A stretch of 64,000 nucleotides of DNA from DASPJR01 sp035628505 (GTDB lineage: Bacteria; Planctomycetota; SZUA-567; H5-PLA8): positions 1 to 64,000 of the forward strand of contig DASPJR010000042.1 of the NCBI GenBank assembly GCA_035628505.1, written 5' to 3'. A program made the position numbers and the translations under genes. Under the pieces are notes generated by a model. It was not told the DNA's origin. It made no database searches and saw only the letters and a program-made list of their open reading frames with translations. Below, piece by piece: positions 42,353 through 51,642 of the stretch (its first letter is position 1; the number at the start of each line of letters is the position of its first letter).

Positions 42353-43621
42353 TCACTTCCCGCCGATGCAGTACAAAAATTTATCCGAACGGATCAGCAA
42401 CCTGTCGCCGTCCACGGCTGGGCTGGCGTCGAAGGTGCTTCGATCCACCAGTGAATTCGTGGCAAGCAGTTCATATTTGGGTTTCGCGGCGATCACGTAC
42501 GTTTCGCCGCGGCGGGTGAGAAAATAAAGTTTGCCATCAGCGAGAACTGGCGAAGCGTAGAACTGGCTGTTGGGAGCGAGGGACTCTTCGAAAATGACTT
42601 CGCCCTTCTCGGCTTTGACGCAGGATACCGTGCCCTTCGTTTCATGAACCCAGTAGACATGTCCTTCGTGAACAATCGGCGAGGGTACGTTGGAGCCTTT
42701 GTTCGAACGCCACAAGCGGTGTGTCGCCGTCACATCGCCGCGTCCGCCAGCGCGCACGGCCAGTGATCCACCGGTGCCGCGGCCGCCGATGCTGTAGACG
42801 ACGTCTTTATCGTTCACGATGCTCGGCACCATATACCAGCCGATGTCTGTCGCGCAGGACCAGAGCTGTTCGCCAGTCTCTGGATTTACACCCAGGACCT
42901 TGCCCATGATGGCAACGACCAGTTCGGTCTTGCCGCCCGCGAGCGGAACGAGGATGGGCGTGTTCCAGGACTCCTTCATCCCGCCCATTCGCCAGACTTC
43001 CTTACCTGTCGCCTTGTTCAACGCAATGAGCGACTCGCTTTCAACCGCGGCGTTGACGATGACCATATCTTTGTAAAGCACCGGCGATGTCGCCGAGCCC
43101 CAGCCGTGAACCTTTGATCCGACGTCTGCCTGCCAGAGCTGCTTGCCTTGCAGATCAAAGGCGATGACGCCCGACTTTCCGAAGAAGACGTAGATGTTCT
43201 TGCCGTCCGAAACAGGCGTACTGGAAGCGTAGCCGTGGTCGCGCACTTTCGGTGTTTCAGGCTGCTGGGCCGGGACATCCTTTTGCCAGACGACCTTGCC
43301 GTCAGCGCGCTGAATACAGAGCACGTGCCGCTGCAAGGCGCCGATGTCGCCGCCAGGCGCTCCCGGAACGGCGTAGCCGCTGTAGCAGGTGATGAAAATA
43401 CGGTCGCCCACGACGATGGGACTCGCGCCGCCTGGACCTGGCAGTGCAGTCTTCCAGGCGATGTTCTTGTCGGCGCTCCAGGAAGTGGGGAGGCCTTTGT
43501 TGCGGCTGATCGCCTGGCCCTCAGGACCGCGGAATTGAGACCACTCCTCCGCAAAAGAGTTGGACGCCGAAACTGCCGCTAGAATGGCAAGTGAAGCAAA
43601 ACAAAAAACAATTCGGCTCAT
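42353..43621 (-). CDS. Exported PQQ-like beta-propeller protein
   Basis: 422 residues from the ATG at 43621 (AAAGGG upstream), signal peptide ending NSFAEEW. The WSQFRGPEGQAISRNKGLP opening is the signature of the planctomycete outer-membrane-biogenesis-like PQQ propellers. Blades with W-docking motifs follow (IAWKTALPGPGGASPIVVGDRI, GEQLWSCATDIGW). No Cys-Cys or heme motifs are present, so it need not be a dehydrogenase. A structural or binding protein of the periplasm is likely. It is about 100 bases from the ABC exporter ATPase gene, possibly as a separate unit. Confidence 0.85.
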   Translation of the reverse strand: MSRIVFCFASLAILAAVSASNSFAEEWSQFRGPEGQAISRNKGLPTSWSADKNIAWKTALPGPGGASPIVVGDRIFITCYSGYAVPGAPGGDIGALQRHVLCIQRADGKVVWQKDVPAQQPETPKVRDHGYASSTPVSDGKNIYVFFGKSGVIAFDLQGKQLWQADVGSKVHGWGSATSPVLYKDMVIVNAAVESESLIALNKATGKEVWRMGGMKESWNTPILVPLAGGKTELVVAIMGKVLGVNPETGEQLWSCATDIGWYMVPSIVNDKDVVYSIGGRGTGGSLAVRAGGRGDVTATHRLWRSNKGSNVPSPIVHEGHVYWVHETKGTVSCVKAEKGEVIFEESLAPNSQFYASPVLADGKLYFLTRRGETYVIAAKPKYELLATNSLVDRSTFDASPAVDGDRLLIRSDKFLYCIGGK

Positions 43622-43754
43622 CGTCGACCCTTTGTTAATCCCGAGAATTCTGTGTGTCACCACTTTAAAGACGGTTCGAGCGCCCGCAAAATTGCCGAAA
43701 ACTTTGCAATGCTACGGTTCACCGACGGATTGCCGCTGCCCTGTGTTGACAGCA

Positions 43755-43782
43755 AGAGGGATCCGCCGCAGCGAATCCCTCT
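43755..43782 (-). terminator. Hairpin downstream of the DUF3352-like gene
   Basis: An 8-base stem AGAGGGAT / ATCCCTCT with a 12-base loop, 40 bases past the gene end. The T-run is only on the plus side (GTTTTCC), so this is a weak call. Confidence 0.4.
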
Positions 43783-43821
43783 GTTTTCCTGGCGCCTTCA
43801 GCTTTGTGGCGGCTGAAGCTG

Positions 43822-45858
43822 TTAGAACCCGCCCGGCGGAACCTGAGCCGGCGGAGCGGGCATGCCGCCCATCATGGGCATCGCCAGCCCTGCACCGAAT
43901 GCCAGCAGGAAGATGCTCTGAAACGGCGGTATGGGGCTGCGCAATACGCCGACGTTCAGATCGCCCTTCGTAACCGCGCCCGTCAGCAGAGGGGGCAGGT
44001 CTTTGAACAGCTGCGCCGGCGGTGGGAGCGTGGCAAGATTCTTCTTCAACACCGGGTCCTGAATCTTGGTCTGCAGCAGTGGCAAACCTACAGTAGCGCC
44101 GAAGCTGGCAAGTGATTTCACGTCGATATAAACGATCTGACCCTTGCGTTCTTCGGCACCGATGTTCCCGAGAGCTTTCACGAAGTCGGGCTGCGTGAGC
44201 AGGCCCGGCGTTTTGTTGTCGATGTACGTGAGCTGTTTGCGCAGCGCCTGAATGGACGAGGCTATGAAGACATGGTTGCCTTCGATGGCCCAGCAGGGCG
44301 CGTACGGGAAGTTCGGCTGAATGGGCAAGCCGAGCGCCGCCAGGTCGAGCTGGTAAATCTTGCGAGCAGGCGTATCGATTTCGCGAATAGCATTCTTGTT
44401 GTCATAGGCGCTGAATCCCTTGGCAATCGCAGCGTTTACGGCCTTCGCTTTTTCGGCATCGGGGCAGGTCAGAAACATGCCGATGTCGGGAGGCGCGACC
44501 GCTCCACCGGGCGCCAGGACCACATAGTAGCCGACGCTGCCTTTAACGAGCGCCAGAATCTCCGTGAGCTTCAGCCCGGATTTTTCTTCGAATGTTTTGA
44601 TCACCGCCGTAAAGTCCGGCGGTGCCACTGGCGGCGGCGGAACTTGATTCTTCAGCCCGTCCATAATCTTCTTCAGGCCCGCCATGTACTCGACGAAGGC
44701 CGGCCCGAGCTTGGCGCCATCCACATAGGTGACCATTGCCGCGACCGCATTGGAAGGAATCAGCGAAACATCGGCGAGCGGCGGAGGCGCGTCAGCGGGG
44801 GGGATACCAGCTGCTGCCAGTCCTGCGGGCGGTCCACTGTTTACCATGACAAAGCGGTCTTCGAACGAATCACCCGAGACGGCGCTGGACATAACCATGT
44901 ATTTAGCCGTCACGCCCGCGGCCTTCATCATCTCGTCGTAGCCGGGCAGCGGAGTCATCGACTGAGCGAATTTCATGTACTTCTGGAAATCCATCGCGAA
45001 CACAAATTCAGGATTCGCATTCAGGCTGGGCCGGGCTTTCTTGAAATCGGCCGATCCGGCGATGCCGCCCGGCGCCAGGAATCCATCCACCAGCTTCTGC
45101 ACGGACTCGATGTTGTTCGCTACAATCAGGTGCCGGCCCAGCAGCGCCACGGACGGACCCATGCCGAGCGGATGATGCAGAATTTCGACATCCTTGTGAT
45201 TGGTGGTTTTCTGGCCGTCAGCGAAGATGCCCGTTTTCTTGATCAACTCATCGAGCACATCGCGCGGGTTGGGGTCGGTTATCTCAATCAGGGCGCCCAG
45301 CTTCACCTCTTCAGGCGGCGGCATCAGCTGCAGTTCCCAGATGGCGAATGCGAACTGGCCTTTGAAGCGTTCAACCCACGTCAGCGCCTCCTTCTTCTTG
45401 TCGGGCTGCTGGTTCAACAGTGCATCAAGCTGCGTGCGGAAGGGTTCCAAGTCCTTTGACAGAACGATCTGACCTATCGCGGTTTTTTTGGCGTTCTCCA
45501 GAGACGTGCCCAGGTTCTTCAACTGAATCGCTACGATAGATGAGGCCGGCATCACTTCGAGGTAATCGATGGCGCCGATCGTCGACAGCCGCAGCCTGCC
45601 CAGCAGCCGCGCTGCCGTCGCCTTCACCTGCGGATCGGTCGAGGCCTGCGCGGCCTTCAAGACGATCTCGGCTTTGGCTCCGGCACGCGTGAGTTCCTTT
45701 TCGGCATTCTGGCGCTTGGCGAAATCTTCATCACCCAGTTCTTTCACCAGTTGCTTAAGCCGTTCTTCTGTAAGCGGCGCGGCTTCCTCGGCATAGGACG
45801 ACAGCGTCAGTGCCGCTATCACGCCCAGTGCTAAAACCCGTTTCCAGTTAATAGACAT
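43822..45858 (-). CDS. Exported HEAT/DUF3352-like protein
   Basis: 678 residues from the ATG at 45858 with AAAGGAG upstream. A signal peptide ends SSYAEEA. Residues 30-95 have HEAT-like helical pairs (LVKELGDEDFAKRQNAEKELTRAGAKAE, TAARLLGRLRL). The remainder (YLEVMPASSIVAIQLKNL, FAFAIWELQLMPPPEEVKLGALIEI, GRHLIVANNIESVQKL) resembles DUF3352-type lipoprotein-like proteins of planctomycetes. The C-terminus is hydrophobic and Pro-rich (FLLAFGAGLAMPMMGGMPAPPAQVPPG), perhaps membrane-associated. Function unknown. It is divergent from dnaN across the candidate origin. Confidence 0.7.
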   Translation of the reverse strand: MSINWKRVLALGVIAALTLSSYAEEAAPLTEERLKQLVKELGDEDFAKRQNAEKELTRAGAKAEIVLKAAQASTDPQVKATAARLLGRLRLSTIGAIDYLEVMPASSIVAIQLKNLGTSLENAKKTAIGQIVLSKDLEPFRTQLDALLNQQPDKKKEALTWVERFKGQFAFAIWELQLMPPPEEVKLGALIEITDPNPRDVLDELIKKTGIFADGQKTTNHKDVEILHHPLGMGPSVALLGRHLIVANNIESVQKLVDGFLAPGGIAGSADFKKARPSLNANPEFVFAMDFQKYMKFAQSMTPLPGYDEMMKAAGVTAKYMVMSSAVSGDSFEDRFVMVNSGPPAGLAAAGIPPADAPPPLADVSLIPSNAVAAMVTYVDGAKLGPAFVEYMAGLKKIMDGLKNQVPPPPVAPPDFTAVIKTFEEKSGLKLTEILALVKGSVGYYVVLAPGGAVAPPDIGMFLTCPDAEKAKAVNAAIAKGFSAYDNKNAIREIDTPARKIYQLDLAALGLPIQPNFPYAPCWAIEGNHVFIASSIQALRKQLTYIDNKTPGLLTQPDFVKALGNIGAEERKGQIVYIDVKSLASFGATVGLPLLQTKIQDPVLKKNLATLPPPAQLFKDLPPLLTGAVTKGDLNVGVLRSPIPPFQSIFLLAFGAGLAMPMMGGMPAPPAQVPPGGF

Positions 45859-46600
45859 CGCTGCTGCTCCTTTAGATTTTGACTATCGAACGCGGTAACT
45901 TTATCCGTTGAGGACGGGTGTTCCAATTACAATCCGGCGCCGATTCTGTAAACGGCCGGCTGCGCTTAAAGAGACCGCTTACCTGATTGACGCTGATTGA
46001 AAAGCTTTTAAACTCCGCTAGCGTTCTTCAAGGCCGCCGCGCAAACACTGCGTTTTCGCTGCCACTAAATCGCCAAGCCAGATCGGAATGTATGATGTTT
46101 GTGGCGTTGTTTCTTCTGTCTTTTGTTTCCCGCGTTGTGGCTGCGTTTAACAAGATGCGGAATAGCTGTGGAAAACTCTATCGAAAAGCTGTCAGCCGGT
46201 TTTCCATAACGGCAACGTCTATTCACATCTTCCAACAGTCCGTTCAGATACTGTCGGGCTCTTGCTTTGGTCCTTACACGTCCCTTAAAGCCGCGACAAA
46301 TGGATCCTCTGACGAACTGTTATCCAAGCCCTTGTGTTATGTCTACGACTCACGTGTGTGTTTCCAACGGAATCAGTTTTGCCAGTCTGAACACGTTATT
46401 CACGTGCGTTTTTCAAAGTGGAGATTGGTCCAAACTGCTGCTTATGCGCTGGTTAGCGCATCCAGAGATAGGTTCTACACAGACTTTTTCTTCCATACGG
46501 CTGGTAGGAGTTAAATAAGTTCTCCTTTCTTTAATAGCAACGTCATCTGTTCGCGTTAAGCTCTGAAACCCCTGAGCGACGCTATTCGGAGGTTACTGTC
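45859..46600. other. Candidate replication origin upstream of dnaN
   Basis: A 740-base gene-free spacer with lower GC. DnaA-box-like sites: TTTTCCACA (46167-46175, minus strand, full TTWTNCACA consensus), and one-mismatch sites CTATTCACA (46219-46227), TTATTCACG (46396-46404) and TTCTACACA (46473-46481). Weaker sites are TTTTCCATA (46200) and TTATCCAAG (46320). Genes to the left run leftward (35.9-45.9 kb, one exception) and those to the right run rightward (46.6-51.6 kb). dnaA itself is not in the window. Confidence 0.55.
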
Positions 46601-47710
46601 ATGAAGTTGGTCGTTAAACGAGAACCATTTACAGCCGCCCTGTCCGCCGCAGCCGCAGTCGTTCCACTGCGTGGCGCGCGGCCGAGCCTTAAAAATGCAC
46701 TGCTGATCGGCGACGCTGAAGGCAACATAGAGATTCAGGCTACAGACATGGAAGTTGGCTTGCGCTACAGGCTCAAAGCCGAATCCATCCAGTCGCCCGT
46801 CTCTCTTTGCCTGCCCTGTATCACCATGGCCGGCCTGCTGAAGGAATGTACCGAAGACATCGTTACGCTGGAGACCAGCGGCCCGAAGGGCGTGCTCACG
46901 ATCGGCCGAGACCGTTTCGAAGTGCTGGGCCAGGAAGCGTCGGACTTTCCTGAAGTGCCCGGCATGGGTGATGGTCAAACGCTGACCGTGCCAGCCGCAG
47001 ACATCTCGAAGATGATCGACCGCACCATATTCGCCGCCGCGCGCGAGCAGGGCCGTTATGCGATCAATGGCGTGTATCTGCAGTGCAAAGACAAGGTGCT
47101 TGAGATGGTCGCCACCGATGGCCGGCGCCTGGCGTTCTGCAAGAAGAAACTTAAGAATGCAGGCGGGCTTGAAGAAGGCGTGATCGTTCCGATTAAGATG
47201 ATGCAGGAAATCCGCAAGCTCTGCGACAACGTGCCCAGCGGCGAAGAACTGCAGCTCGCGGTGCGCGGGCGAGCGGTGCTTGTCTGCGGCAGCGCAGTGA
47301 CGCTCTCGAGCCTGGTCGTAGAAGGCATTTTCCCGAAGTATCAGCAGGTCATCCCGAAAGACTCGGACAAGGAAGTCACGTTCAAGCGTGACGCGCTCTC
47401 GCAAGCGCTGCGTAAGGCGATGTTCCTGACCAGCGACGAAACGCGAACGGTGCAGCTCACCTTTACGCCCGGCACGTGCGAAATCGAAGCGCGCTCGCCC
47501 GATAAAGGCCAGGCGCAGGTGAAGATCGAAGTCGAGTACACCGGCGAAAAGATCGGCATCGGCTTTAATCCGAATTATCTGCAGGACGCTCTGAAGGTCC
47601 TCGCGACCGACACCGCGCGCCTGGAGCTCAAAGATCCGGCCCGTCCGGGAGTGCTGCGCGAAGGCACCGATTTCCAGTACGTGCTGATGCCGGTGAATCC
47701 GCGGGATTAA
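46601..47710 (+). CDS. dnaN: DNA polymerase III sliding clamp (beta subunit)
   Basis: 369 residues, start ATG with GGAGG upstream. The three-fold repeated clamp fold is recognisable: FTAALSAAAAVVPLRGARPSLKNALL, IQATDMEVGLRYR, EGRYAINGVYL-like (EQGRYAINGVYLQCKDKVLEMVATDGRRLA) and the closing RPGVLREGTDFQYVLMPV. The ring holds the replicative polymerase on DNA and serves as a binding platform. Length is normal. It begins a replication cluster whose remaining members here are dciA-like DUF721 and gyrB. recF is absent from this spot. Confidence 0.95.
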   Translation: MKLVVKREPFTAALSAAAAVVPLRGARPSLKNALLIGDAEGNIEIQATDMEVGLRYRLKAESIQSPVSLCLPCITMAGLLKECTEDIVTLETSGPKGVLTIGRDRFEVLGQEASDFPEVPGMGDGQTLTVPAADISKMIDRTIFAAAREQGRYAINGVYLQCKDKVLEMVATDGRRLAFCKKKLKNAGGLEEGVIVPIKMMQEIRKLCDNVPSGEELQLAVRGRAVLVCGSAVTLSSLVVEGIFPKYQQVIPKDSDKEVTFKRDALSQALRKAMFLTSDETRTVQLTFTPGTCEIEARSPDKGQAQVKIEVEYTGEKIGIGFNPNYLQDALKVLATDTARLELKDPARPGVLREGTDFQYVLMPVNPRD

Positions 47711-47799
47711 TGTACGCAAGCTATTAGCGTGCGGAATTCCTGGAATGATCAGAAGACGCGCTCGCCAGTGGCGGGCGCGTTTAACATGCGGAGATCACG

Positions 47800-48105
47800 A
47801 TGGGAAATAACGATCTCATCGACCCCCTAGGCCGCCGAATCACGTTTCACAACCATACCTGGTACGGCCACATCCTGCGGGCCCACCCTGAACTCAAATC
47901 AGAGCGTTCGCGGATCGAAGAAACTCTCCGCAGACCGAACAAAATCTGTTTAAGTATTTCATCGCCCGAACTGAGGTATTACTATATCAGTGCGAACAGA
48001 ACGGGGCTTTTTCTGCGAGTGGTAGTAGACATCCAGAAGGGCCATGTGCGAACCGCGCATTACATTCGCACGCTCGAAGGAGGACCAGTGGAATGGTCAG
48101 CGTAG
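47800..48105 (+). CDS. BECR/PBECR-like ribonuclease toxin candidate
   Basis: 101 residues, start ATG with GGAG upstream. The pattern ITFHNHTWYGHILRAHPELKS, IEETLRRPNKI, YYYISANRTGLFLRVVVDIQKGHVRTAHYIR resembles small barnase-EndoU-colicin-RelE-like nucleases of the PBECR type. Conserved His, Arg and Tyr residues sit in the expected strands. The next gene overlaps it by 13 bases and encodes DUF2283, a pairing I recognise from cyanobacteria and planctomycetes. RNase activity is inferred, not shown. It lies between dnaN and the rest of the replication genes. Confidence 0.6.
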   Translation: MGNNDLIDPLGRRITFHNHTWYGHILRAHPELKSERSRIEETLRRPNKICLSISSPELRYYYISANRTGLFLRVVVDIQKGHVRTAHYIRTLEGGPVEWSA

Positions 48106-48380
48106 ATACGCTCGAAGGGACGATCGATCAGACGCTCTGGTTCCACTACGACGTTGGAAACGACGTACTTTATTTGCGACTGATCGAACATCGCCAGACT
48201 GAAGTTCATGGAGAAGAAACACCGGATGGTGTGTTCGTCATGAAATCGCTTAGCGATGATAAAGTCGTCGGTATTGAAATTACAAACTGGTGGAAGCGTT
48301 TCGGTAAAGGACCCTTGCCAGATTCCCTTACCCAGGTGACCCAGTCCATCGAACCATGGATTAGCCGCGTTGCCGCATAA
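48093..48380 (+). CDS. DUF2283 protein, likely antitoxin partner
   Basis: 95 residues from the ATG at 48093, inside the end of the preceding gene. Core YDVGNDVLYLRLIEHRQTEVHGEETPDGVFVMKSLSDDKVVGIEI is the short two-layer DUF2283 fold. Such proteins often follow small toxin-like genes. The overlap implies coupled translation. A restraining or antitoxin role is inferred from this pairing only. It is followed by dciA-like DUF721 after six bases. Confidence 0.65.
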   Translation: MVSVDTLEGTIDQTLWFHYDVGNDVLYLRLIEHRQTEVHGEETPDGVFVMKSLSDDKVVGIEITNWWKRFGKGPLPDSLTQVTQSIEPWISRVAA

Positions 48381-48386
48381 CCAGCG

Positions 48387-48698
48387 ATGCCCGATAACCC
48401 TAACAACCCTCTCCCCCTCGGCGACATCCTCAAGAAGATCGTCCGCAAGGGCGGCGCGCAGAAGAAGAAACTCGCCGGGCGCGCGCTGGCGCAGAAGACG
48501 CTCAGCGAAGCGCTGGGACCACAGGCCGCGCATGCTTCCGTGGCCAGCGTCAAGACCGGCATCGTTACCGTCGACACCGATTCGCCTGCGCTCTTTCAGG
48601 AGCTCGAAGCCTTCCACAAGCAGAGGCTCATCGACGCCTTCCGGGCGGAGGGCTTGAATATCATCGAGCTGCGCGTGCGGCTCGCAAAAAACCGCTGA
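48387..48698 (+). CDS. DUF721/DciA-like protein
   Basis: 103 residues. The N-terminal part has a lysine-rich helix (LGDILKKIVRKGGAQKKKL). The C-terminal part (SVASVKTGIVTVDTDSPALFQELEAFHKQRLIDAF, IIELRVRLAKN) matches DUF721, the family of DciA, which loads or stimulates the replicative helicase in bacteria without DnaC. Its place between dnaN and gyrB is that expected for DciA in several phyla. It follows the antitoxin-like gene by six bases with no clear own ribosome-binding site. Confidence 0.8.
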   Translation: MPDNPNNPLPLGDILKKIVRKGGAQKKKLAGRALAQKTLSEALGPQAAHASVASVKTGIVTVDTDSPALFQELEAFHKQRLIDAFRAEGLNIIELRVRLAKNR

Positions 48699-49010
48699 AA
48701 AGAGCGAAAAATTTGTTTCAAATTCCGCCATATTTTTCGCCTGAAAAAGGCGAATTTTGCCTCGATCACGCAGCAGCGAACTACCAGACACAGGCTTTTC
48801 AAGTGACATTTTGGCAGGCTGAAAAAGAGCTGAAATGCGGGCTTAGAAAGGGCTGGCAACAGGGTCTGCCTTTCAGTAGAATTTCATAGGTAAAAGCAGC
48901 TCTAAAAAGGCTTGCTTTCCGGGGCGTTTTAACCCCCGAAATGTATTGATCAGCCATATCGCTCCGCACTGGAGCACGCAGGCAGAAACAAGGGCTCGCA
49001 GGGAGAACAG
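48699..49010. other. Leader region of gyrB
   Basis: 312 bases, AT-rich in the first part. It contains the hairpin at 48736-48758 and purine-rich stretches. No second gene is supported. The gyrB ATG is preceded by GGGAGA. Confidence 0.55.
48736..48758 (+). terminator. Terminator after dciA-like gene
   Basis: Stem TTCGCC / GGCGAA with loop TGAAAAA, followed by TTTTG, 38 bases past the DUF721 stop. Confidence 0.6.
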
Positions 49011-51635
49011 ATGAGCAATCCGGCAGAAGTTGCGGACGGAAGCGCGATCAACGCCAGCGTCGAAGAGAAAGTGCTGGTGAATAACACATCCGGCGCCGTT
49101 GCTGAAGGCAACTACGACGCGAGCGACATCAAGAAGCTGGAGTTCCCCGAAGCCATTCGCAAGCGGCCCGGTATGTACGTCGGCGGCGCCAACGAAAATG
49201 GTCTGCACCATCTCGTCTACGAAGCGGTCGACAACGCGGTCGACGAAGCCATCGCCGGGCACTGCAAGAACATCAAGGTTTATCTCTACGCTGACGGCTC
49301 CGTTTCGGTCGAAGACGATGGCCGCGGCATTCCGGTCGCCGAGCACCCCACTGAAAAAATCAGCACGCTTGAAGTCGTCATGACCAACCTGCACGCGGGC
49401 GGCAAGTTCGGCGACACGAAAGGCTACAAGGTCTCCGGCGGCCTCCACGGCGTGGGCATCAAGTGCGCCAACGCGCTGAGCGAATGGTTCAATGTCGTTG
49501 TCCAGCGCGACGGGGGCATGTGGGAGCAGAAATACCATCGCGGCATCCGGCAGACAGACGTGATTCGCATCGGCGATTCGGCCAAGCGCGGCACGAAAGT
49601 GCACTTCAAGCCCGATCCCCAGATCTTCCCGATCCCTGAGCTCAAATTCGAGACACTCTCCAAGCGTTTTCGCGAAATGGCGTTCCTGAATCCGGGCCTG
49701 GCCATCACGGTTGCCGATGAGCGCAATGGTAAGAATGAAGTCTACGATTATCCGGGCGGCATCAAGGCCTTCGTGGAACACCTCAACGCCGGCCGCACGC
49801 CGATTCACAAAGACGTGATCGCCTGCCATGCGCGCAGCGAGAACATCGAGATCGACGTGGCCTTCCAGTACAATGATGGCTACGACGAAAAGATCTTCTG
49901 CTTCACCAACAACATCAACAATTCGCTCGGCGGCACGCATCTGTCCGGCTTCAAGACGGCGCTGACGCGCGTGTTCAACAAGTACGGCCGCGAACACGAA
50001 ATCTTCGACAAGGACGTGGCCGTCAGCGGCGACGACATGCGCGAAGGTCTCACCGCGATCATCTCGGTAAAGGTGCCCGAGCCGCAGTATGACTCGCAGT
50101 CCAAGACGCGCCTGGTCACGGCCGAAGTCGAAGGCCTCGTCAACAGTCTCCTCGGCCAGAAGCTCGAAGACGTCTGCGAAACCAATCCCAAAACGGCGCA
50201 GGCCATCTGCCGCAAGGCCAAGGACGCAGCCATCGCACGCGAGGCGGCTCGCAAAGCCAAGGAACTGGCGCGGCGCAAAGGCGCGTTCTCAGGCGGTGGA
50301 CTGCCCGGCAAGCTGGCCGACTGCCAGTCGCGCGACCCGGAAGAAACAGAGCTCTACCTGGTCGAAGGAGACTCCGCCGGCGGCAGCGCCAAGAGCGGCC
50401 GCAACCGCAAGTTCCAGGCGATTCTGCCGCTGCGCGGAAAAGTGCTGAATGTCGAAAAAGCGCGCGCCGACAAGATGCTCGCCAATGCTGAAATCTTCAC
50501 GCTGATTCAGGCCATCGGTGCCAACATCGGCGAAGAGTTCAACATGGAGAAGCTGCGCTACGGCAAGATCATCATCATGACCGACGCTGACGTCGACGGC
50601 TCGCACATCCGCACGCTGCTGCTGACGTTCTTCTACCGCCAGATGGCCGCGCTGGTTGAAAACGGCCGAATCTACTGCGCGCAGCCGCCGCTCTTCCGCG
50701 TGCAGCGCGGCAAGACGGTCGAATATGTCACCAGCGCCGAAAAGATGAACGAGACGCTGCTGAAGCTGGGTATCAAGGGGACGCTCCTTGAAGTGGCCGG
50801 CCGGGTCGCGCAACTCGAAGGCGTCGATCTGGAAAACCTGATGAAGCCGCTGGAACGTCTCGAGCATCTGCGCAACAGCCTCAAGCGCAAGGGCGTGACG
50901 TTCGAAGATTACATCAAGCTTGAAGACGAAGGCCTCTTCCCCGAATGGCACGTGGTCGTCGGCATCGATGAAGGCTTCTTCTTCAGCGAAGAAGACGCCG
51001 AAAAGTTCCGCAAGGAAAAGGTCGACATCCTCATGGCCAAGCGCGCCGCCGAGGACGCGGCCGAGGGCGCATCGCGCCGCAAGGCGAAAGCGGACACAGA
51101 AGGCGATGACGGTGGCGCAGGAAACGGCGATGCCGAGGCGGCCGCGGCCGCGGCTGTCAGCGCCGATGACATGGCCGGCCAGGCCACGCTGGTTGCATCG
51201 GGACTGGGCGTCGAAAAGCGCCACCTCACCGAAGCGCAGGCGCTGACCGAAGCGTTCGGCGAACTGACGCTCAGCGGTTTCTCGCGCCAGGATTATCTCG
51301 GCAGCGGAACGGCGGAGACTGGCTACAAGTTCAAGGTCATCGAAGAAAACGGCACCGAGCATCCCGTCAGTTCGCTGGCCAACGTGCTGAAGAAAGTCCG
51401 CGAGATGGGCAGCCGCGGCATTGACATCCAGCGCTACAAAGGTCTGGGCGAAATGAACGCCGACCAGCTGTGGGAAACCACGATGGATCCCGCGCGCCGC
51501 ACCCTGCTTCGCGTGCAGCTCGAAGACGCTTACGCAGCCGACGACATGTTCAAGATCCTGATGGGCGAACAGGTCGCCGCGCGCAAGGAATTCATCGAAC
51601 AGCACGCGCTCGAGATCGAAGACCTGGACGTCTGA
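49011..51635 (+). CDS. gyrB: DNA gyrase subunit B
   Basis: 874 residues. GHKL ATPase motifs are clear: YEAVDNAVDEA, EDDGRGIPV and GGLHGVGIKCANAL. The TOPRIM signatures are ELYLVEGDSAGGSAKSGRN and IMTDADVDGSHIRTLL. The QRYKGLGEMNADQLWETT and C-terminal QHALEIEDLDV ends are intact. The protein is about 70 residues longer than E. coli GyrB and about 200 longer than short forms. A charged and alanine-rich insert lies at about residues 677-735 (SRRKAKADTEGDDGGAGNG, AAAAAAVSADD). With GyrA it introduces negative supercoils. It starts after the replication block without overlap. Confidence 0.95.
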   Translation: MSNPAEVADGSAINASVEEKVLVNNTSGAVAEGNYDASDIKKLEFPEAIRKRPGMYVGGANENGLHHLVYEAVDNAVDEAIAGHCKNIKVYLYADGSVSVEDDGRGIPVAEHPTEKISTLEVVMTNLHAGGKFGDTKGYKVSGGLHGVGIKCANALSEWFNVVVQRDGGMWEQKYHRGIRQTDVIRIGDSAKRGTKVHFKPDPQIFPIPELKFETLSKRFREMAFLNPGLAITVADERNGKNEVYDYPGGIKAFVEHLNAGRTPIHKDVIACHARSENIEIDVAFQYNDGYDEKIFCFTNNINNSLGGTHLSGFKTALTRVFNKYGREHEIFDKDVAVSGDDMREGLTAIISVKVPEPQYDSQSKTRLVTAEVEGLVNSLLGQKLEDVCETNPKTAQAICRKAKDAAIAREAARKAKELARRKGAFSGGGLPGKLADCQSRDPEETELYLVEGDSAGGSAKSGRNRKFQAILPLRGKVLNVEKARADKMLANAEIFTLIQAIGANIGEEFNMEKLRYGKIIIMTDADVDGSHIRTLLLTFFYRQMAALVENGRIYCAQPPLFRVQRGKTVEYVTSAEKMNETLLKLGIKGTLLEVAGRVAQLEGVDLENLMKPLERLEHLRNSLKRKGVTFEDYIKLEDEGLFPEWHVVVGIDEGFFFSEEDAEKFRKEKVDILMAKRAAEDAAEGASRRKAKADTEGDDGGAGNGDAEAAAAAAVSADDMAGQATLVASGLGVEKRHLTEAQALTEAFGELTLSGFSRQDYLGSGTAETGYKFKVIEENGTEHPVSSLANVLKKVREMGSRGIDIQRYKGLGEMNADQLWETTMDPARRTLLRVQLEDAYAADDMFKILMGEQVAARKEFIEQHALEIEDLDV

Positions 51636-51642
51636 TTGGGAC

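Noticed and set aside
44272..45459. 395-codon frame opposite the HEAT/DUF3352-like gene
   Set aside because: Antisense shadow of a codon-biased real gene: His/Arg-rich, with no start signal.
45987..46514. 175-codon plus-strand frame in the origin candidate
   Set aside because: Low-complexity Ser/Phe/Cys-rich translation with no ribosome-binding site or family resemblance. It overlaps the DnaA-box-like sites.
48873..49997. 374-codon frame opposite gyrB
   Set aside because: Shadow of the gyrB coding strand, with no family match or start context.
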